Assembly: GCF_903819335.1 (NCBI RefSeq)
Contig: NZ_CAIJDE010000041.1
Coordinates: 1 to 56,201 of the forward strand
Reading direction: 5' to 3'
Source: Flavobacterium panici
GTDB taxonomy: Bacteria > Bacteroidota > Bacteroidia > Flavobacteriales > Flavobacteriaceae
Length of the DNA: 56,201 nt
Shown here piece after piece: positions 15,507 through 25,633 of the stretch (within the stretch, counting starts at the first letter, position 1; each line of letters begins with the position of its first letter). Under the pieces are notes generated by a model. That model saw only the letters and a program-made list of their open reading frames with translations. It did not search any database and was not told where the DNA came from. The position numbers and the translations under genes are program-made.

Positions 15507-18053
15507 TTATTGATTTGTCGGCTCTTCGGCTTTGTGAATTTCTACCGAAAGTTCTTGCGAATCTTCTTTTAGATCCATCATGATTTCATCGCCTGAATGT
15601 ATTTTCGAAGTAATGATTTCTTCTGCTAACAAATCTTCAACATATTTTTGAATTGCTCTTTTAAGCGGTCTTGCTCCAAATTGCTTGTCAAAACCTTTTT
15701 CGGCAATAAATGCTTTGGCTTTGTCTGTTAAGCTTAATTTGTAACCAAGTTCAGCAATACGTGAGTAAAGTTTTTTCAATTCGATTTCGATAATCAAATC
15801 GATATCTCCTTTTTCTAAACTGTTGAATACAATTACGTCGTCAATTCTGTTTAAGAATTCAGGAGCAAAGGTTTTTTTCAATGCATTTTCGATAATGCTT
15901 TTTGAGTTTTCATCGGCCTGAGCTACTTTTGCAGCAGTTCCGAATCCAACACCTTGTCCGAAGTCTTTCAACTGACGTGCTCCAACGTTAGATGTCATGA
16001 TAATAATAGTGTTTTTAAAGTCAATTTTACGACCTAAACTATCTGTTAAATATCCGTCATCTAAAACTTGTAACATCATATTAAACACATCCGGATGCGC
16101 TTTTTCGATCTCGTCTAAAAGTACAACGCAATATGGTTTTCTACGAACTTTTTCAGTTAATTGACCACCTTCTTCGTAACCTACGTATCCCGGAGGCGCT
16201 CCAACTAAACGAGAAATTGCAAATTTTTCCATGTATTCGCTCATGTCAATACGAACTAACGCATCTTCAGAATCGAATAATTCTTTTGCTAAAACTTTTG
16301 CTAATTGTGTTTTACCAACTCCGGTCTGACCTAAGAAAATAAATGAACCAATTGGTTTATTAGGATCTTTAAGTCCGGCTCTGTTACGTTGAATAGAACG
16401 TGCAATTTTAAGAACAGCTTCATTTTGACCAATTACTTTATTCTGAATCAATTGAGGTAATTGTGCTAATTTGTTGCTTTCTGTCTGTGCAATTCTGTTA
16501 ACAGGAATTCCGGTCATCATAGAAACAACATCGGCTACATTATCTTCTGTAACTTCAATTCTGTTGTTTTTAGAATCTTCTTCCCATTGTTCTTGTGCAA
16601 CAGCCAGATCTTTTTCGATACGTTTTTCATCATCGCGAAGTTTGGCAGCTTCTTCATATTTTTGTTTCTTAACTACCATGTTTTTCATTTCGCGAACTTC
16701 TTCTAACTGACGTTCTAAATCCAAAATTTGTTTTGGAACATCAATATTAGTAATGTGAACACGAGATCCGGCTTCGTCCATAGCATCAATAGCTTTGTCC
16801 GGTAAGAAACGCTCAGACATATATCTGTTTGTTAATTTAACACAAGCTTCAATTGCTTCCTGTGTATAAGTAACATTGTGGTGGTCTTCGTATTTGTCTT
16901 TTACGTTGTTCAAAATCGCGATTGTTTCTTCAACAGAAGTTGGTTCAACAATTACTTTTTGGAAACGTCTTTCTAAAGCACCATCTTTTTCAATATATTG
17001 TCTGTACTCATCAAGAGTTGTAGCACCAATACATTGTATTTCACCTCTTGCTAATGCAGGTTTGAACATGTTTGAAGCATCAAGTGAACCAGTTGCTCCT
17101 CCAGCTCCTACAATAGTGTGGATTTCGTCAATAAAAAGAATAATGTCATCGTTTTTCTCCAGCTCGTTCATTACGGCTTTCATTCTTTCTTCAAACTGGC
17201 CTCTGTATTTTGTTCCGGCAACTAAACTTGCCAAATCCAATGTTACAACACGTTTGTGAAAAAGAATACGGGATACTTTCTTCTGGATAATACGTAAAGC
17301 AAGTCCTTCTGCAATAGCAGATTTACCAACTCCGGGCTCTCCAATAAGAAGCGGATTGTTCTTTTTTCTTCGGCTTAAAATTTGTGAGACACGTTCAATT
17401 TCTTTTTCGCGTCCTACAACAGGATCTAGTTTTCCTTCTTCAGCCATTTCTGTTAAATCTCTCCCAAAATTATCTAAAACAGGTGTTTTAGATTTTTTGT
17501 TTGACTTATTGGCTGGATTATTAAAACTACTTTCCTTTAGACTGTCATCTTGTCCTGAATCGTCATTGTACGATTCGTTTCTTGGCAAGTTTTCTAAGAA
17601 TTCTTCTTCGTTTGGCGTCATGTTTAAATATTGTTCTTTAGCTATGTCATAATCTATTTTTAGCTTATTCAACAGCTTGGTTGTTGGATCGTTTTCGTTT
17701 CGTAAGATGCATAAAAGCAAGTGAGCTGTGCTAATCGACGAACTTTGAAATACTTTAGCTTCAAGAAAAGTGGTCTTCAATGCCCTTTCGGCCTGTCGGG
17801 TCAGATGAAGGTTTTTCTTTTCGGCATTTATCTCAACGCTCTGGTTGGCTGGACTCAGTATTTCTACCTTCCTGCGTAAATGGTCTAGATCGACTGCTAG
17901 GTTATTAAGTATATGAATAGCTTTTCCGTTACCATCTCTTAAAATGCCCAGCATTAGATGCTCAGTACCAATAAAGTCGTGTCCTAAACGAAGGGCTTCT
18001 TCCTTACTGTATGTAATAACATCTTTTACTCTTGGTGAAAAATTATCATCCAT
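15507..18053 (-). CDS. clpC: ATP-dependent Clp protease ATP-binding subunit ClpC
   Basis: This HSP100 unfoldase feeds substrates to ClpP or refolds them. The N-terminal repeat domain (residues 1-140) opens with NFSPRVKDVITYSKEEA. The first AAA+ module has Walker A GEPGVGKS at about residue 237 and LFIDEIHTIVGAGG. A UVR-type coiled middle region (EEAAKLRDDEKRIEKDL, about 460-490) marks ClpC rather than ClpA or ClpB. The second AAA+ module has GQTGVGKT near residue 574 and VVLLDEIEKAHPDVF. The C-terminal D2-small domain includes ARPLKRAIQKYVED. At 848 residues the length is normal. It is divergent from gyrA and has its own promoter and terminator. No mcsA/mcsB or ctsR is adjacent. Confidence 0.96.
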   Translation of the reverse strand: MDDNFSPRVKDVITYSKEEALRLGHDFIGTEHLMLGILRDGNGKAIHILNNLAVDLDHLRRKVEILSPANQSVEINAEKKNLHLTRQAERALKTTFLEAKVFQSSSISTAHLLLCILRNENDPTTKLLNKLKIDYDIAKEQYLNMTPNEEEFLENLPRNESYNDDSGQDDSLKESSFNNPANKSNKKSKTPVLDNFGRDLTEMAEEGKLDPVVGREKEIERVSQILSRRKKNNPLLIGEPGVGKSAIAEGLALRIIQKKVSRILFHKRVVTLDLASLVAGTKYRGQFEERMKAVMNELEKNDDIILFIDEIHTIVGAGGATGSLDASNMFKPALARGEIQCIGATTLDEYRQYIEKDGALERRFQKVIVEPTSVEETIAILNNVKDKYEDHHNVTYTQEAIEACVKLTNRYMSERFLPDKAIDAMDEAGSRVHITNIDVPKQILDLERQLEEVREMKNMVVKKQKYEEAAKLRDDEKRIEKDLAVAQEQWEEDSKNNRIEVTEDNVADVVSMMTGIPVNRIAQTESNKLAQLPQLIQNKVIGQNEAVLKIARSIQRNRAGLKDPNKPIGSFIFLGQTGVGKTQLAKVLAKELFDSEDALVRIDMSEYMEKFAISRLVGAPPGYVGYEEGGQLTEKVRRKPYCVVLLDEIEKAHPDVFNMMLQVLDDGYLTDSLGRKIDFKNTIIIMTSNVGARQLKDFGQGVGFGTAAKVAQADENSKSIIENALKKTFAPEFLNRIDDVIVFNSLEKGDIDLIIEIELKKLYSRIAELGYKLSLTDKAKAFIAEKGFDKQFGARPLKRAIQKYVEDLLAEEIITSKIHSGDEIMMDLKEDSQELSVEIHKAEEPTNQ

Positions 18054-18071
18054 AATATATAATTGGTATTG

Positions 18072-18102
18072 TAAATTTAATGAATTACAGTTTGAAAAAC
18101 AA
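18072..18102 (-). promoter_or_regulatory. Putative clpC promoter
   Basis: On the minus strand TTG (18100-18102) is followed after 20 bases by TAAATTTA (18072-18079), one base off TAnnTTTG. The start codon is 18 bases further. Confidence 0.45.
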
Positions 18103-18311
18103 AAACCATACCCATCGAGAACTACTGTCAGCTAATTGACAAAAAAAATAACAATAAAAGCGTTAAAAAACGCTTAATTTATTAACTAAAACCTAAAATA
18201 AAGTTGTTAATAAATCATTTAAATAAGTGTAAGGAAATAGCTGAAAAAATTTTAAAAAAACGTATCTTGGCACGCTTTGAAACTAATGTAATTATTAAAA
18301 CATAACAACTT

Positions 18312-20954
18312 ATGTCTGAAGGAGAAAAGTTAATTCCTATTAACATTGAAGATGAAATGAAATCAGCTTACATCGATTATTCGATGTCAGTAATTGTATC
18401 GAGAGCACTTCCTGATGTTAGAGATGGCTTGAAACCAGTGCATCGAAGAGTTCTTTACGGAATGTATGATTTAGGTGTAACTTCAAGATCTGCCCACAAA
18501 AAATCTGCGAGAATTGTAGGGGAGGTTTTAGGTAAGTATCACCCACACGGTGATACCTCTGTTTATGATGCAATGGTTCGTATGGCTCAGGAATGGAGTA
18601 TGCGATATTTATTAGTTGACGGTCAGGGTAACTTTGGTTCTGTTGATGGTGACAGTCCGGCAGCAATGCGTTATACTGAGGCGAGAATGCGTAAAATATC
18701 TGAAGATATTATGGCAGACATCGAAAAAGAAACAGTTGACTTTCAATTAAACTTTGACGATACTTTATATGAGCCAAAAGTAATGCCTACAAGAGTTCCT
18801 ACCTTATTAGTAAATGGAGCAACAGGTATTGCAGTAGGTATGGCGACTAATATGCCGCCGCACAATTTAACAGAAGTTATTAACGGTACATTAGCGTACC
18901 TTGATAATAATGATATCGAAGTTGACGAATTAATGACACATATTAAAGCTCCGGATTTTCCAACCGGTGGTGTAATATATGGTTATGAAGGCGTTCGCGA
19001 AGCTTTTAAAACTGGTAGAGGACGTATTGTTATGCGTGCCAAAGTTGGTTTTGAAGAAGTTGATGGAAGAGAATGTATTATTGTTACCGAAATTCCATAT
19101 CAGGTTAACAAAGCCGAGATGATCAAACGTACGGCTGATTTAGTTAATGATAAAAAAATTGAAGGTATTGCAAATATTCGTGACGAGTCTGATAGAAACG
19201 GTATGCGTATCGTTTATATCCTGAAACGTGATGCTACACCAAACGTAGTATTAAATACCTTATATAAATTCACATCATTACAATCTTCTTTTAGTGTAAA
19301 TAATATTGCACTTGTAAAAGGACGTCCTCAAATGTTGAATCTAAAAGATATGATTCACTACTTTATTGAGCACCGTCATGATGTTGTAGTTCGTAGAACT
19401 CAATTTGAATTACGTAAAGCTGAAGAAAGAGCACATATCTTAGAAGGATTAATTATTGCTTCTGATAATATTGATGAAGTAATTGCGATCATCAGAGGTT
19501 CTAAAAACACAGAAGAAGCGCGTGAAAAATTAATTGAAAGATTCAGTTTGTCAGACATTCAGGCCCGAGCTATTGTTGAGATGCGTTTACGTCAGTTAAC
19601 AGGTCTGGAGCAAGATAAATTAAGAGCTGAGTTTGAGGAATTAATGAAATTAATCGAGCACTTAAAAGCTTTATTAGCAGATGTTAATTTAAGAACTAAC
19701 TTAATTAAGGAAGAACTTGAAGAAATTCGTGAGAAATACGGAGACGAACGTCGTTCTACTATTGAATATTCTGGTGGAGATGTAAGTATCGAAGATTTGA
19801 TTGCTGATGAAAATGTGGTTATTACAATTTCGCATGCAGGTTATATCAAACGTACCAACTTAACAGAATATAAAACTCAAAATAGAGGCGGAGTTGGTCA
19901 AAAAAGCGCAGGAACAAGAGATCAGGATTTCCTTGAACATATGTTCGTTGCAACCAACCACCAATATATGATGTTCTTTACCCAAAAAGGAAAATGTTTC
20001 TGGATGCGTGTTTACGAAATTCCGGAAGGAAGTAAAACCGCTAAAGGTAGAGCAATTCAAAACTTAGTGAATATTGAAAGCGACGATAAAGTAAAAGCTT
20101 TCATTTGTACACAAGACTTAAAAGACAAAGATTATATCAATACGCATAACCTTGTAATGGTTACGAAACAAGGACAGGTTAAGAAAACTTCTTTAGAGAA
20201 ATATTCTAAGCCTCGTGTAAATGGAGTTGCCGCTATTACAATTAAGGAAGGTGATGAATTACTTGAAGCTAAATTAACTGACGGTGAAAGCCAAATTATC
20301 CTGGCAGTTAAGTCTGGTAAATTGGTTCGTTTTGAAGAAACCAAAACACGTCCGATGGGAAGAACAGCTTCCGGAGTTCGTGGAATTTCTTTAAAAGATG
20401 ATACTGATGAAGTAATTGGTATGGTTACTGTAGCTAAAAATGATGTTGCTGATTCTCAAATATTAGTGGTAACTGAAAACGGATACGGAAAACGTACCAA
20501 ATTAGTTGACGACGATGGAGAAGATGTGTACAGAATTACAAACCGTGGAGGTAAAGGGGTGAAAACGCTAAATATCACGGAGAAAACAGGAAAATTAATT
20601 TCGATTAATGCCGTTACAGATTCTGATGATTTAATGATCATCAACAAGTCCGGATTAACAATTAGAATGGCAATTGAGGATTTACGTGTTATGGGACGTG
20701 CTACTCAAGGTGTTAGATTGATTAACCTAAAAGGAAAAGATTCTATCGCTGCTGTTACAAAAGTTATGAAAGATGATGTAGAAGAAGTTATTGTAGATGA
20801 AGATGGTAATGTTGTCGAATCTGCAATTGAAAGAGTTAAGCCGGATCTGGATGAAGTTCTTGAAGATGATGGAACTGCTGACGACGACGACGATGACGCT
20901 GATGATGTAGTGGAAGACGACGATGACTCTGAAGAAGAAGAATCGGAAGAATAA
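18312..20954 (+). CDS. gyrA: DNA gyrase subunit A
   Basis: GyrA cuts and reseals DNA for negative supercoiling, with GyrB. The breakage domain starts [20 protein letters not shown], and the catalytic tyrosine is Y121 in [10 protein letters not shown]. The quinolone region reads [12 protein letters not shown]: the position equal to E. coli Ser83 is Thr82, and Asp87 is Asp86, which is a normal wild-type state in several species. The C-terminal beta-pinwheel includes the GyrA-box-like [12 protein letters not shown] at about residue 528. The last ~35 residues are almost pure Asp/Glu. At 880 residues it is full length. It is divergent from clpC, and a TPR gene follows after 47 bases. Confidence 0.97.
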   Translation: MSEGEKLIPINIEDEMKSAYIDYSMSVIVSRALPDVRDGLKPVHRRVLYGMYDLGVTSRSAHKKSARIVGEVLGKYHPHGDTSVYDAMVRMAQEWSMRYLLVDGQGNFGSVDGDSPAAMRYTEARMRKISEDIMADIEKETVDFQLNFDDTLYEPKVMPTRVPTLLVNGATGIAVGMATNMPPHNLTEVINGTLAYLDNNDIEVDELMTHIKAPDFPTGGVIYGYEGVREAFKTGRGRIVMRAKVGFEEVDGRECIIVTEIPYQVNKAEMIKRTADLVNDKKIEGIANIRDESDRNGMRIVYILKRDATPNVVLNTLYKFTSLQSSFSVNNIALVKGRPQMLNLKDMIHYFIEHRHDVVVRRTQFELRKAEERAHILEGLIIASDNIDEVIAIIRGSKNTEEAREKLIERFSLSDIQARAIVEMRLRQLTGLEQDKLRAEFEELMKLIEHLKALLADVNLRTNLIKEELEEIREKYGDERRSTIEYSGGDVSIEDLIADENVVITISHAGYIKRTNLTEYKTQNRGGVGQKSAGTRDQDFLEHMFVATNHQYMMFFTQKGKCFWMRVYEIPEGSKTAKGRAIQNLVNIESDDKVKAFICTQDLKDKDYINTHNLVMVTKQGQVKKTSLEKYSKPRVNGVAAITIKEGDELLEAKLTDGESQIILAVKSGKLVRFEETKTRPMGRTASGVRGISLKDDTDEVIGMVTVAKNDVADSQILVVTENGYGKRTKLVDDDGEDVYRITNRGGKGVKTLNITEKTGKLISINAVTDSDDLMIINKSGLTIRMAIEDLRVMGRATQGVRLINLKGKDSIAAVTKVMKDDVEEVIVDEDGNVVESAIERVKPDLDEVLEDDGTADDDDDDADDVVEDDDDSEEEESEE

Positions 20955-21001
20955 AAAGTAAAACCACAAGAAAATTAAATTAAATATACAAATTGAACAT
21001 T

Positions 21002-22273
21002 ATGAAAAGTAAATATGTTATACTAGCGTCAGCATTACTGATTTCTGTAGCTACATTTGCTCAAAAAGATCAGATTAAAAATGCTGAAAAAGCATTGAAA
21101 AGCGGTGATGCACAAGGAGCACTTGCGCAGCTAAAAGATGCTGAAAACTCTATAGTAAATGCAAAAGATACGGAGCAGGCTCAATATTATTTTGTACAAG
21201 GAAATGCTTATTTAGACCTTGCAACTAAAAAAGTTGAAGAAAGTAAAAACTTAACTGCAGCGGCTGACAGCTACAAAAAATTAATTGATGTTGAAAATAC
21301 TTCTGGAAAACAGAAATATTCAACTCAGGCAGCAGCTTCGATTACAAATATCAAAGGTTTGTTGATTAACTCAGCGATTGCAGATACTCAGGCAAACAAA
21401 CATTCTGACGGTGCTAAAAAATTATATGATGCTTACCAGTTAGATAAAAAAGATACTATCAATCTTTACTATGCAGCATCTACAGCAGTAAACGCACAGG
21501 ATTTTGATACAGCGCTTCCTATGTATGAAGAGTTGAAAAAATTAAACTATTCTGGTAAAGGAACTTTATATTTAGCTACAAACAAAGCGAATAACAATGA
21601 AGATAACTTTGCTAATGCTAAAGAAAGAGATTTAGCTATAAAATTAGGAACTCACGAAAAACCTAAAACAGAAGCAATTCCTTCAAAAAGAGGAGAAATC
21701 TACAAAAACTTAGCATTGATTTTAGTTCAAAAAGGAAAAATCGAAGATGCTAAAAAAGCAATTGCTGACGCCAGAAAAACAAATCCGGATGACAGCTCTT
21801 TGATTCTTACAGAAGCTAACTTATACCTTGAAACAAAAGATTACGATCAGTATAAAAAATTAGTTGGAGAAGCATTACAAAAAGATCCAAACAATGCTGA
21901 TTTAGTATTCAACTTAGGAGTATTAAGTGCAAATTCTAAGAATGAAGCTGACGCTGAGAAATACTATTTAAAAGCTATCGAAATCAATCCGAACTATACT
22001 AATGCATACCTTAACCTTGCTGCATTAAAATTAGAAGCTGAAAAACCAATCATTGACGAAATGAATAAATTGGGTACTTCTGCAAAAGATATGAAACGTT
22101 ACGACGTTTTAAAAGCACAAAGAGAAGGCGTTTTTAAAGGTGTAATTCCTTACCTTAAAAAAGCAAATGAATTAGATCCTAAAAACGAAGATGTTGCAAA
22201 AACATTATTAGGAGTTTATAAAGCATTAGAAATGACTGCTGAAGCAAAAGCTTTAAAAGCAACAATGAACTAA
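21002..22273 (+). CDS. Exported tetratricopeptide-repeat protein
   Basis: The 423-residue protein starts with a signal peptide (MKSKYVILASALLISVATFA, cleaved before Q). The rest is built of helical pairs. C-terminal TPR units are clear, for example KTNPDDSSLILTEANLY, DPNNADLVFNLGVLS and EINPNYTNAYLNLAALKLE. It should act in the periplasm as a protein-binding scaffold; the partner is unknown. A TTG nine bases earlier (20993) would add three residues before the lysine; the ATG at 21002 gives a normal signal peptide. It follows gyrA by 47 bases, and no separate promoter is obvious. Confidence 0.85.
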   Translation: MKSKYVILASALLISVATFAQKDQIKNAEKALKSGDAQGALAQLKDAENSIVNAKDTEQAQYYFVQGNAYLDLATKKVEESKNLTAAADSYKKLIDVENTSGKQKYSTQAAASITNIKGLLINSAIADTQANKHSDGAKKLYDAYQLDKKDTINLYYAASTAVNAQDFDTALPMYEELKKLNYSGKGTLYLATNKANNNEDNFANAKERDLAIKLGTHEKPKTEAIPSKRGEIYKNLALILVQKGKIEDAKKAIADARKTNPDDSSLILTEANLYLETKDYDQYKKLVGEALQKDPNNADLVFNLGVLSANSKNEADAEKYYLKAIEINPNYTNAYLNLAALKLEAEKPIIDEMNKLGTSAKDMKRYDVLKAQREGVFKGVIPYLKKANELDPKNEDVAKTLLGVYKALEMTAEAKALKATMN

Positions 22274-22291
22274 TATTAGTCATTTCATTAT

Positions 22292-22330
22292 AAAAAAAAA
22301 CCATCCTGTAAAACGGGATGGTTTTTTTTT
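22292..22330. terminator. Bidirectional terminator between the TPR gene and the OsmC gene
   Basis: A9, then CCATCC, loop and GGATGG, then T10. A and T runs on both sides let it work for both converging genes. Confidence 0.88.
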
Positions 22331-22346
22331 ATGCCCAGAAAATAAC

Positions 22347-22766
22347 TTAACTCACCAGTGTTGCTGATAAAGTTATAGTTGTATTTAAAAGTTTTGAAAT
22401 CGGGCAGATTTCTTTTGCTTTAGCTGCCGTTTTTTCAAACTCTTCCGCAGATATTGATGGCACTTTTCCTTTTAAATCTAAATGAATTAAAGTTATCGTT
22501 CCGTCTTCAAAAGTTACTGTAGCTTCTGTAGATAAATCATCTGCAGTGAAACCGCCTTCGTTAAGTAAAAAGCTTAACTGCATTGTAAAACAGCCAGAAT
22601 GCGCCGCTGCGACTAATTCTTCAGGGTTTGTTCCAACTCCGTCTGCAAATCTTGTTTTAAAAGACAATTGTGCGTTATCTAACGTTGTACTTTGTGTACT
22701 TATAGTTCCTTTTCCTTCCATGCCGGTTCCTTGCCAGTTAGCATTTGCTTTTCTTGTAAATTTCAT
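22347..22766 (-). CDS. osmC: OsmC family peroxiredoxin
   Basis: OsmC proteins reduce organic hydroperoxides with a pair of reactive cysteines. Both are present: C59 in AAAHSGCFTMQL and C121 in KEICPISKLL. The upstream GTNPEELVAAAHSGC segment is the family signature, and 139 residues is the usual length. It is a cytoplasmic, single-gene unit; an exact -7 box lies about 65 bases upstream and a shared terminator follows. The close relative Ohr cannot be fully excluded, but the N-terminal ANANWQGTGMEGKG segment is OsmC-like. Confidence 0.92.
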   Translation of the reverse strand: MKFTRKANANWQGTGMEGKGTISTQSTTLDNAQLSFKTRFADGVGTNPEELVAAAHSGCFTMQLSFLLNEGGFTADDLSTEATVTFEDGTITLIHLDLKGKVPSISAEEFEKTAAKAKEICPISKLLNTTITLSATLVS

Positions 22767-22830
22767 GTTCTTCTTATTTAAAAATTAGTATTAAATGTTA
22801 TTTGTTTGATTGACAGTAATAGTGGTAACT

Positions 22831-22838
22831 CAAATATA
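22831..22838 (-). promoter_or_regulatory. Putative -7 box for osmC
   Basis: The minus strand reads TATATTTG, an exact TAnnTTTG match, 65 bases before the ATG. No TTG is evident at -33. Confidence 0.4.
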
Positions 22839-22907
22839 ATCAATATTTTGCAGAATAGTTTTACGAAATTTAATGAGAATGTTAAGTTTTAGGTTTTGTT
22901 GAAAGTT

Positions 22908-23310
22908 GAATTGTGGAGTTTTAACGCAAAGAACGTAAAGGTTTACGCAAAGTTCGCAAAGTTTTTTGTTGAAAATTGGATTGGGATTTTAACGCAAAGA
23001 ACGCTAAGGATTTGCGCAAAGTTTATAAAGTTTTTTGTTTTTATACTAGTATGCAAAGTTCGCAAAGCTTTGTCTTGACAACAGCTTTGTGAACTTATGT
23101 TTTTAAACATTTCTTAATAAAAATCTTTGCGGTCTTTGCGTTAAAAAAAATAACGCTAAGGAGGTTGCGCAAAGTTTGCAAAGTTTTTTGTTTTTATACT
23201 AGTATACAAAGTTCGCAAAGTTTTGTCTTGACAACGGCTTTGCGAACTTATGTTTTTAAACATTCCTTAATAAAAAAAATCTTTGCGGTCTTTGCGTTAA
23301 AAAATGAGCG
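22908..23310. repeat. Tandem block of AACGCAAAG-type elements
   Basis: Two units of about 150 bases lie head to tail: roughly 23000-23148 and 23152-23303. They share GTTTTTATACTAGTAT, CTTGACAAC(A/G)GCTTTG and ACTTATGTTTTTAAACATT. Each starts with AACGCTAAGG...TTGCGCAAAG and ends with CTTTGCGGTCTTTGCGTTAA, so the ends are imperfect inverted repeats. A shorter relative is at 22918-22965, and another at 30070-30105. The whole 22767-23392 spacer contains no gene I can support; the short open frame at 22896-23078 is made of these repeats. Confidence 0.85.
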
Positions 23311-23324
23311 CAAAAATTGAACGC

Positions 23325-23357
23325 AAAAAAAAGGTGCAATGAATTTCATTACACCTT
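23325..23357 (-). terminator. Terminator of the DUF349 gene
   Basis: AAGGTG-C-AATGA, loop ATT, TCATT-A-CACCTT forms a stem with one mismatch, followed by eight T on the minus strand. Confidence 0.8.
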
Positions 23358-23392
23358 TATATTAAATGGTTTCGACTTCGCTCAACTGATAA

Positions 23393-25387
23393 TTATTCTG
23401 GCTGATTTAAGTTTCTTAATTGTTTCAGTTTGTCTTTCCATACTTCAAGGCTTTCTTTGTGAATAGCAATGTTCTTACGTACTTCTGTAACAATTGAATT
23501 CTCTTTTTTAGCGTTTTTAGTATTGGTAAAGAACTGGATGTTATTTTCTAACTGGAAAATTTCATTTTGAACTTCTTCAATTTTACGCATAATGAAAATC
23601 TTTTCATTGTCTAATTTTCTTGTGTCGTTACTATCTGATAACGAATCGATTCTATTAGAGAAACGCATCATTTCAGATTCTTTTTTGCTTAAACTTAGTT
23701 TTTCAAAAAGAGCATCTAAAATTTTATTGAATTTCCCTTCAATATGACGTCTTGAAAAAGGTACTTTTCCGTAACCTTTCCAAATTTCAATATGTTGTTT
23801 TATAGCATCAAGATCTGTTTTGTGATCACCAGTTAACTGGTAAGCTCTCAAAATATCCAAATAAGCTTTTTTGTTGTCAAATGCAGCAACCTCATCAGCA
23901 TTTTCTTCTGATTTGTGTTCTTTTAATTTATCAAAATAATGGTTGCATGCATCTTTAAATTCTTTCCAGATTTTATCTGAATATTTCTTAGGAACATGAC
24001 CAATCTGTTTCCATTCTTCCTGAATTTGTTTCATGATTGGAGTAGTAGAACCAAAATCTGTGCTTTCCTGCAATTCTTTGGCTTTAGCTACAAGAGCCAT
24101 CTTTTTGTTTAAATTATCGTTTTGATCTTTTTTGATGTCTTTATAAAACGAATTTTTAAAGGCATTGAAATTTCTAACAGCTGTTTTAAACGCGGCCCAG
24201 GTTTCCTCATTTACTTCAGAAGGAACTTTCCCGGCAGCGAAAAACTCATTTCTTAAAGCTTCTACTTTTTGAATCTGAACAAGCCATTGCGAATGCGAGT
24301 TTACTTTCTCTGTTCCTAAAACCTCGATTTTAGAAATAATTTCTTTTTTAGCTTCAAGATTTTGCTGTTCGTTTGCTCTTTGGCTTTCGAATAAAACTTC
24401 TCTTTTATCGTGAATTTTTTTCGTCAGTTCGCTAAATTTATTCCAGATAGAATCACGGTGTTCTTTAGAAACAGGACCGATATCTTCTTTCCAAAGTCGG
24501 TGTAAATCCTGCAATTCACGAAACGCTTTACTTATGTCGGCTTCATTTACAAGCTCTTCAACTCTTGCAATGATTTTTTGTTTTTGCTCTAAATTGTGTT
24601 TAAAATCTAAATCACGTGCTTCACGATCTAAATGCAGATAATCATAAAAATTTTCTACATGAAAGTGGTAATTGTTCCAAACGTGATTGTATTTGTCTTT
24701 TGGAATTGCTCCGGCATTTTTCCATCTTTCTCTCAAATCATTAAAATGCTTAAGAGTGTCTTTTATATTGGCCTGCGGATTTATAAGTTCTTTTAATTCC
24801 TCAACTATGGCAAGTCTGTTTTCTAAATTAGATTTTAGATTAGTTTGTAAATGTTTAAAGTGAGCATTTCTTTTCTCTCTAAAAATATTATAATATTCAT
24901 CAAACTTAGATTTTAAAGGAGAATGATATTCAAATTCTTCATTTGGATCTTCTTTTGAAGCATTAAATTCTTCTCTTTTTTCTTCTATAAGATGGTTGTA
25001 TTGCAGTAAAAATGATTTTTTGATTTCCTCAATATGATCTTTTACAGACATTGTTTTGTCTATATTAACCAATTTTTTAAGCTCGTCTACCAGTGCATCC
25101 AAAGAAAAAGTATCATAATCCTTCATAGGAATATCATGACGCTCTTTTAGCGTTTCATCTTCACTTTCTTCGGCGTTTGAATTTGTTATGGCATCTAATG
25201 CACTTTGATGATCAGTTTCTTCAATTTCTGCCGTTTCGTCAACTTCATTTTCAGGGCTTGAAACAGGAGTATCAGTTACGGTTTCAGGTTCTGCAGCTTC
25301 AACTGTATCATCTTGTGTAGAATCACTAATATCGATTCCTAACTTTCCGTCTGCTTCTTGCAGGTTATCATTCTTTTCTTCTAACAT
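23393..25387 (-). CDS. DUF349 domain-containing protein
   Basis: The 664-residue protein is cytoplasmic, with no signal or membrane segment. Residues 1-90 are an acidic, probably disordered tail rich in Glu, Asp and Thr. The rest consists of five helical DUF349 repeats marked by a Trp and a Gly-x-(V/I)-P turn, for example RERWKNAGAIP, EEWKQIGHVP and EIWKGYGKVP. A C-terminal coiled coil (FIMRKIEEVQNEIFQLENNI) closes it. The molecular role is unknown; long helical repeats suggest a scaffold or nucleic-acid/protein binding role. It is flanked by spacers and has its own terminator. The 246-base upstream spacer (25388-25633) holds nothing recognisable. Confidence 0.85.
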   Translation of the reverse strand: MLEEKNDNLQEADGKLGIDISDSTQDDTVEAAEPETVTDTPVSSPENEVDETAEIEETDHQSALDAITNSNAEESEDETLKERHDIPMKDYDTFSLDALVDELKKLVNIDKTMSVKDHIEEIKKSFLLQYNHLIEEKREEFNASKEDPNEEFEYHSPLKSKFDEYYNIFREKRNAHFKHLQTNLKSNLENRLAIVEELKELINPQANIKDTLKHFNDLRERWKNAGAIPKDKYNHVWNNYHFHVENFYDYLHLDREARDLDFKHNLEQKQKIIARVEELVNEADISKAFRELQDLHRLWKEDIGPVSKEHRDSIWNKFSELTKKIHDKREVLFESQRANEQQNLEAKKEIISKIEVLGTEKVNSHSQWLVQIQKVEALRNEFFAAGKVPSEVNEETWAAFKTAVRNFNAFKNSFYKDIKKDQNDNLNKKMALVAKAKELQESTDFGSTTPIMKQIQEEWKQIGHVPKKYSDKIWKEFKDACNHYFDKLKEHKSEENADEVAAFDNKKAYLDILRAYQLTGDHKTDLDAIKQHIEIWKGYGKVPFSRRHIEGKFNKILDALFEKLSLSKKESEMMRFSNRIDSLSDSNDTRKLDNEKIFIMRKIEEVQNEIFQLENNIQFFTNTKNAKKENSIVTEVRKNIAIHKESLEVWKDKLKQLRNLNQPE

Positions 25388-25633
25388 TTTAAATGTATAA
25401 GGTTTTTACTTTAAACAGAGCGAAAGATAGTAAAGGTGTTTCTAACTACAAAATAAATCGTTTGTTTATGCTGTATTTTACGATGAAATTCTTATTCTTT
25501 ACTATCATTTACACCTTTGATATGTTAATTTTTATAAATTGTTTGAAGGAAATAAAAATTTCAATTTCCCATTATTTTTAGAAGATTGAAGTTAAACTAA
25601 TGATTTTAGACAGAAACTTTTGTCGATTTCTGA

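Noticed and set aside
18546..18570. Quinolone-resistance mutation in GyrA (Thr at the Ser83 position)
   Set aside because: Thr is the normal residue at this place in several susceptible bacteria, so it cannot be called a resistance change from sequence alone.
22896..23078. Short plus-strand frame with repeated KFAKFF residues
   Set aside because: It is translated from the AACGCAAAG repeats; no gene-like composition.
22908..23310. CRISPR array
   Set aside because: The repeat units are about 150 bases, only two in number, and have no short regular spacers or cas genes.
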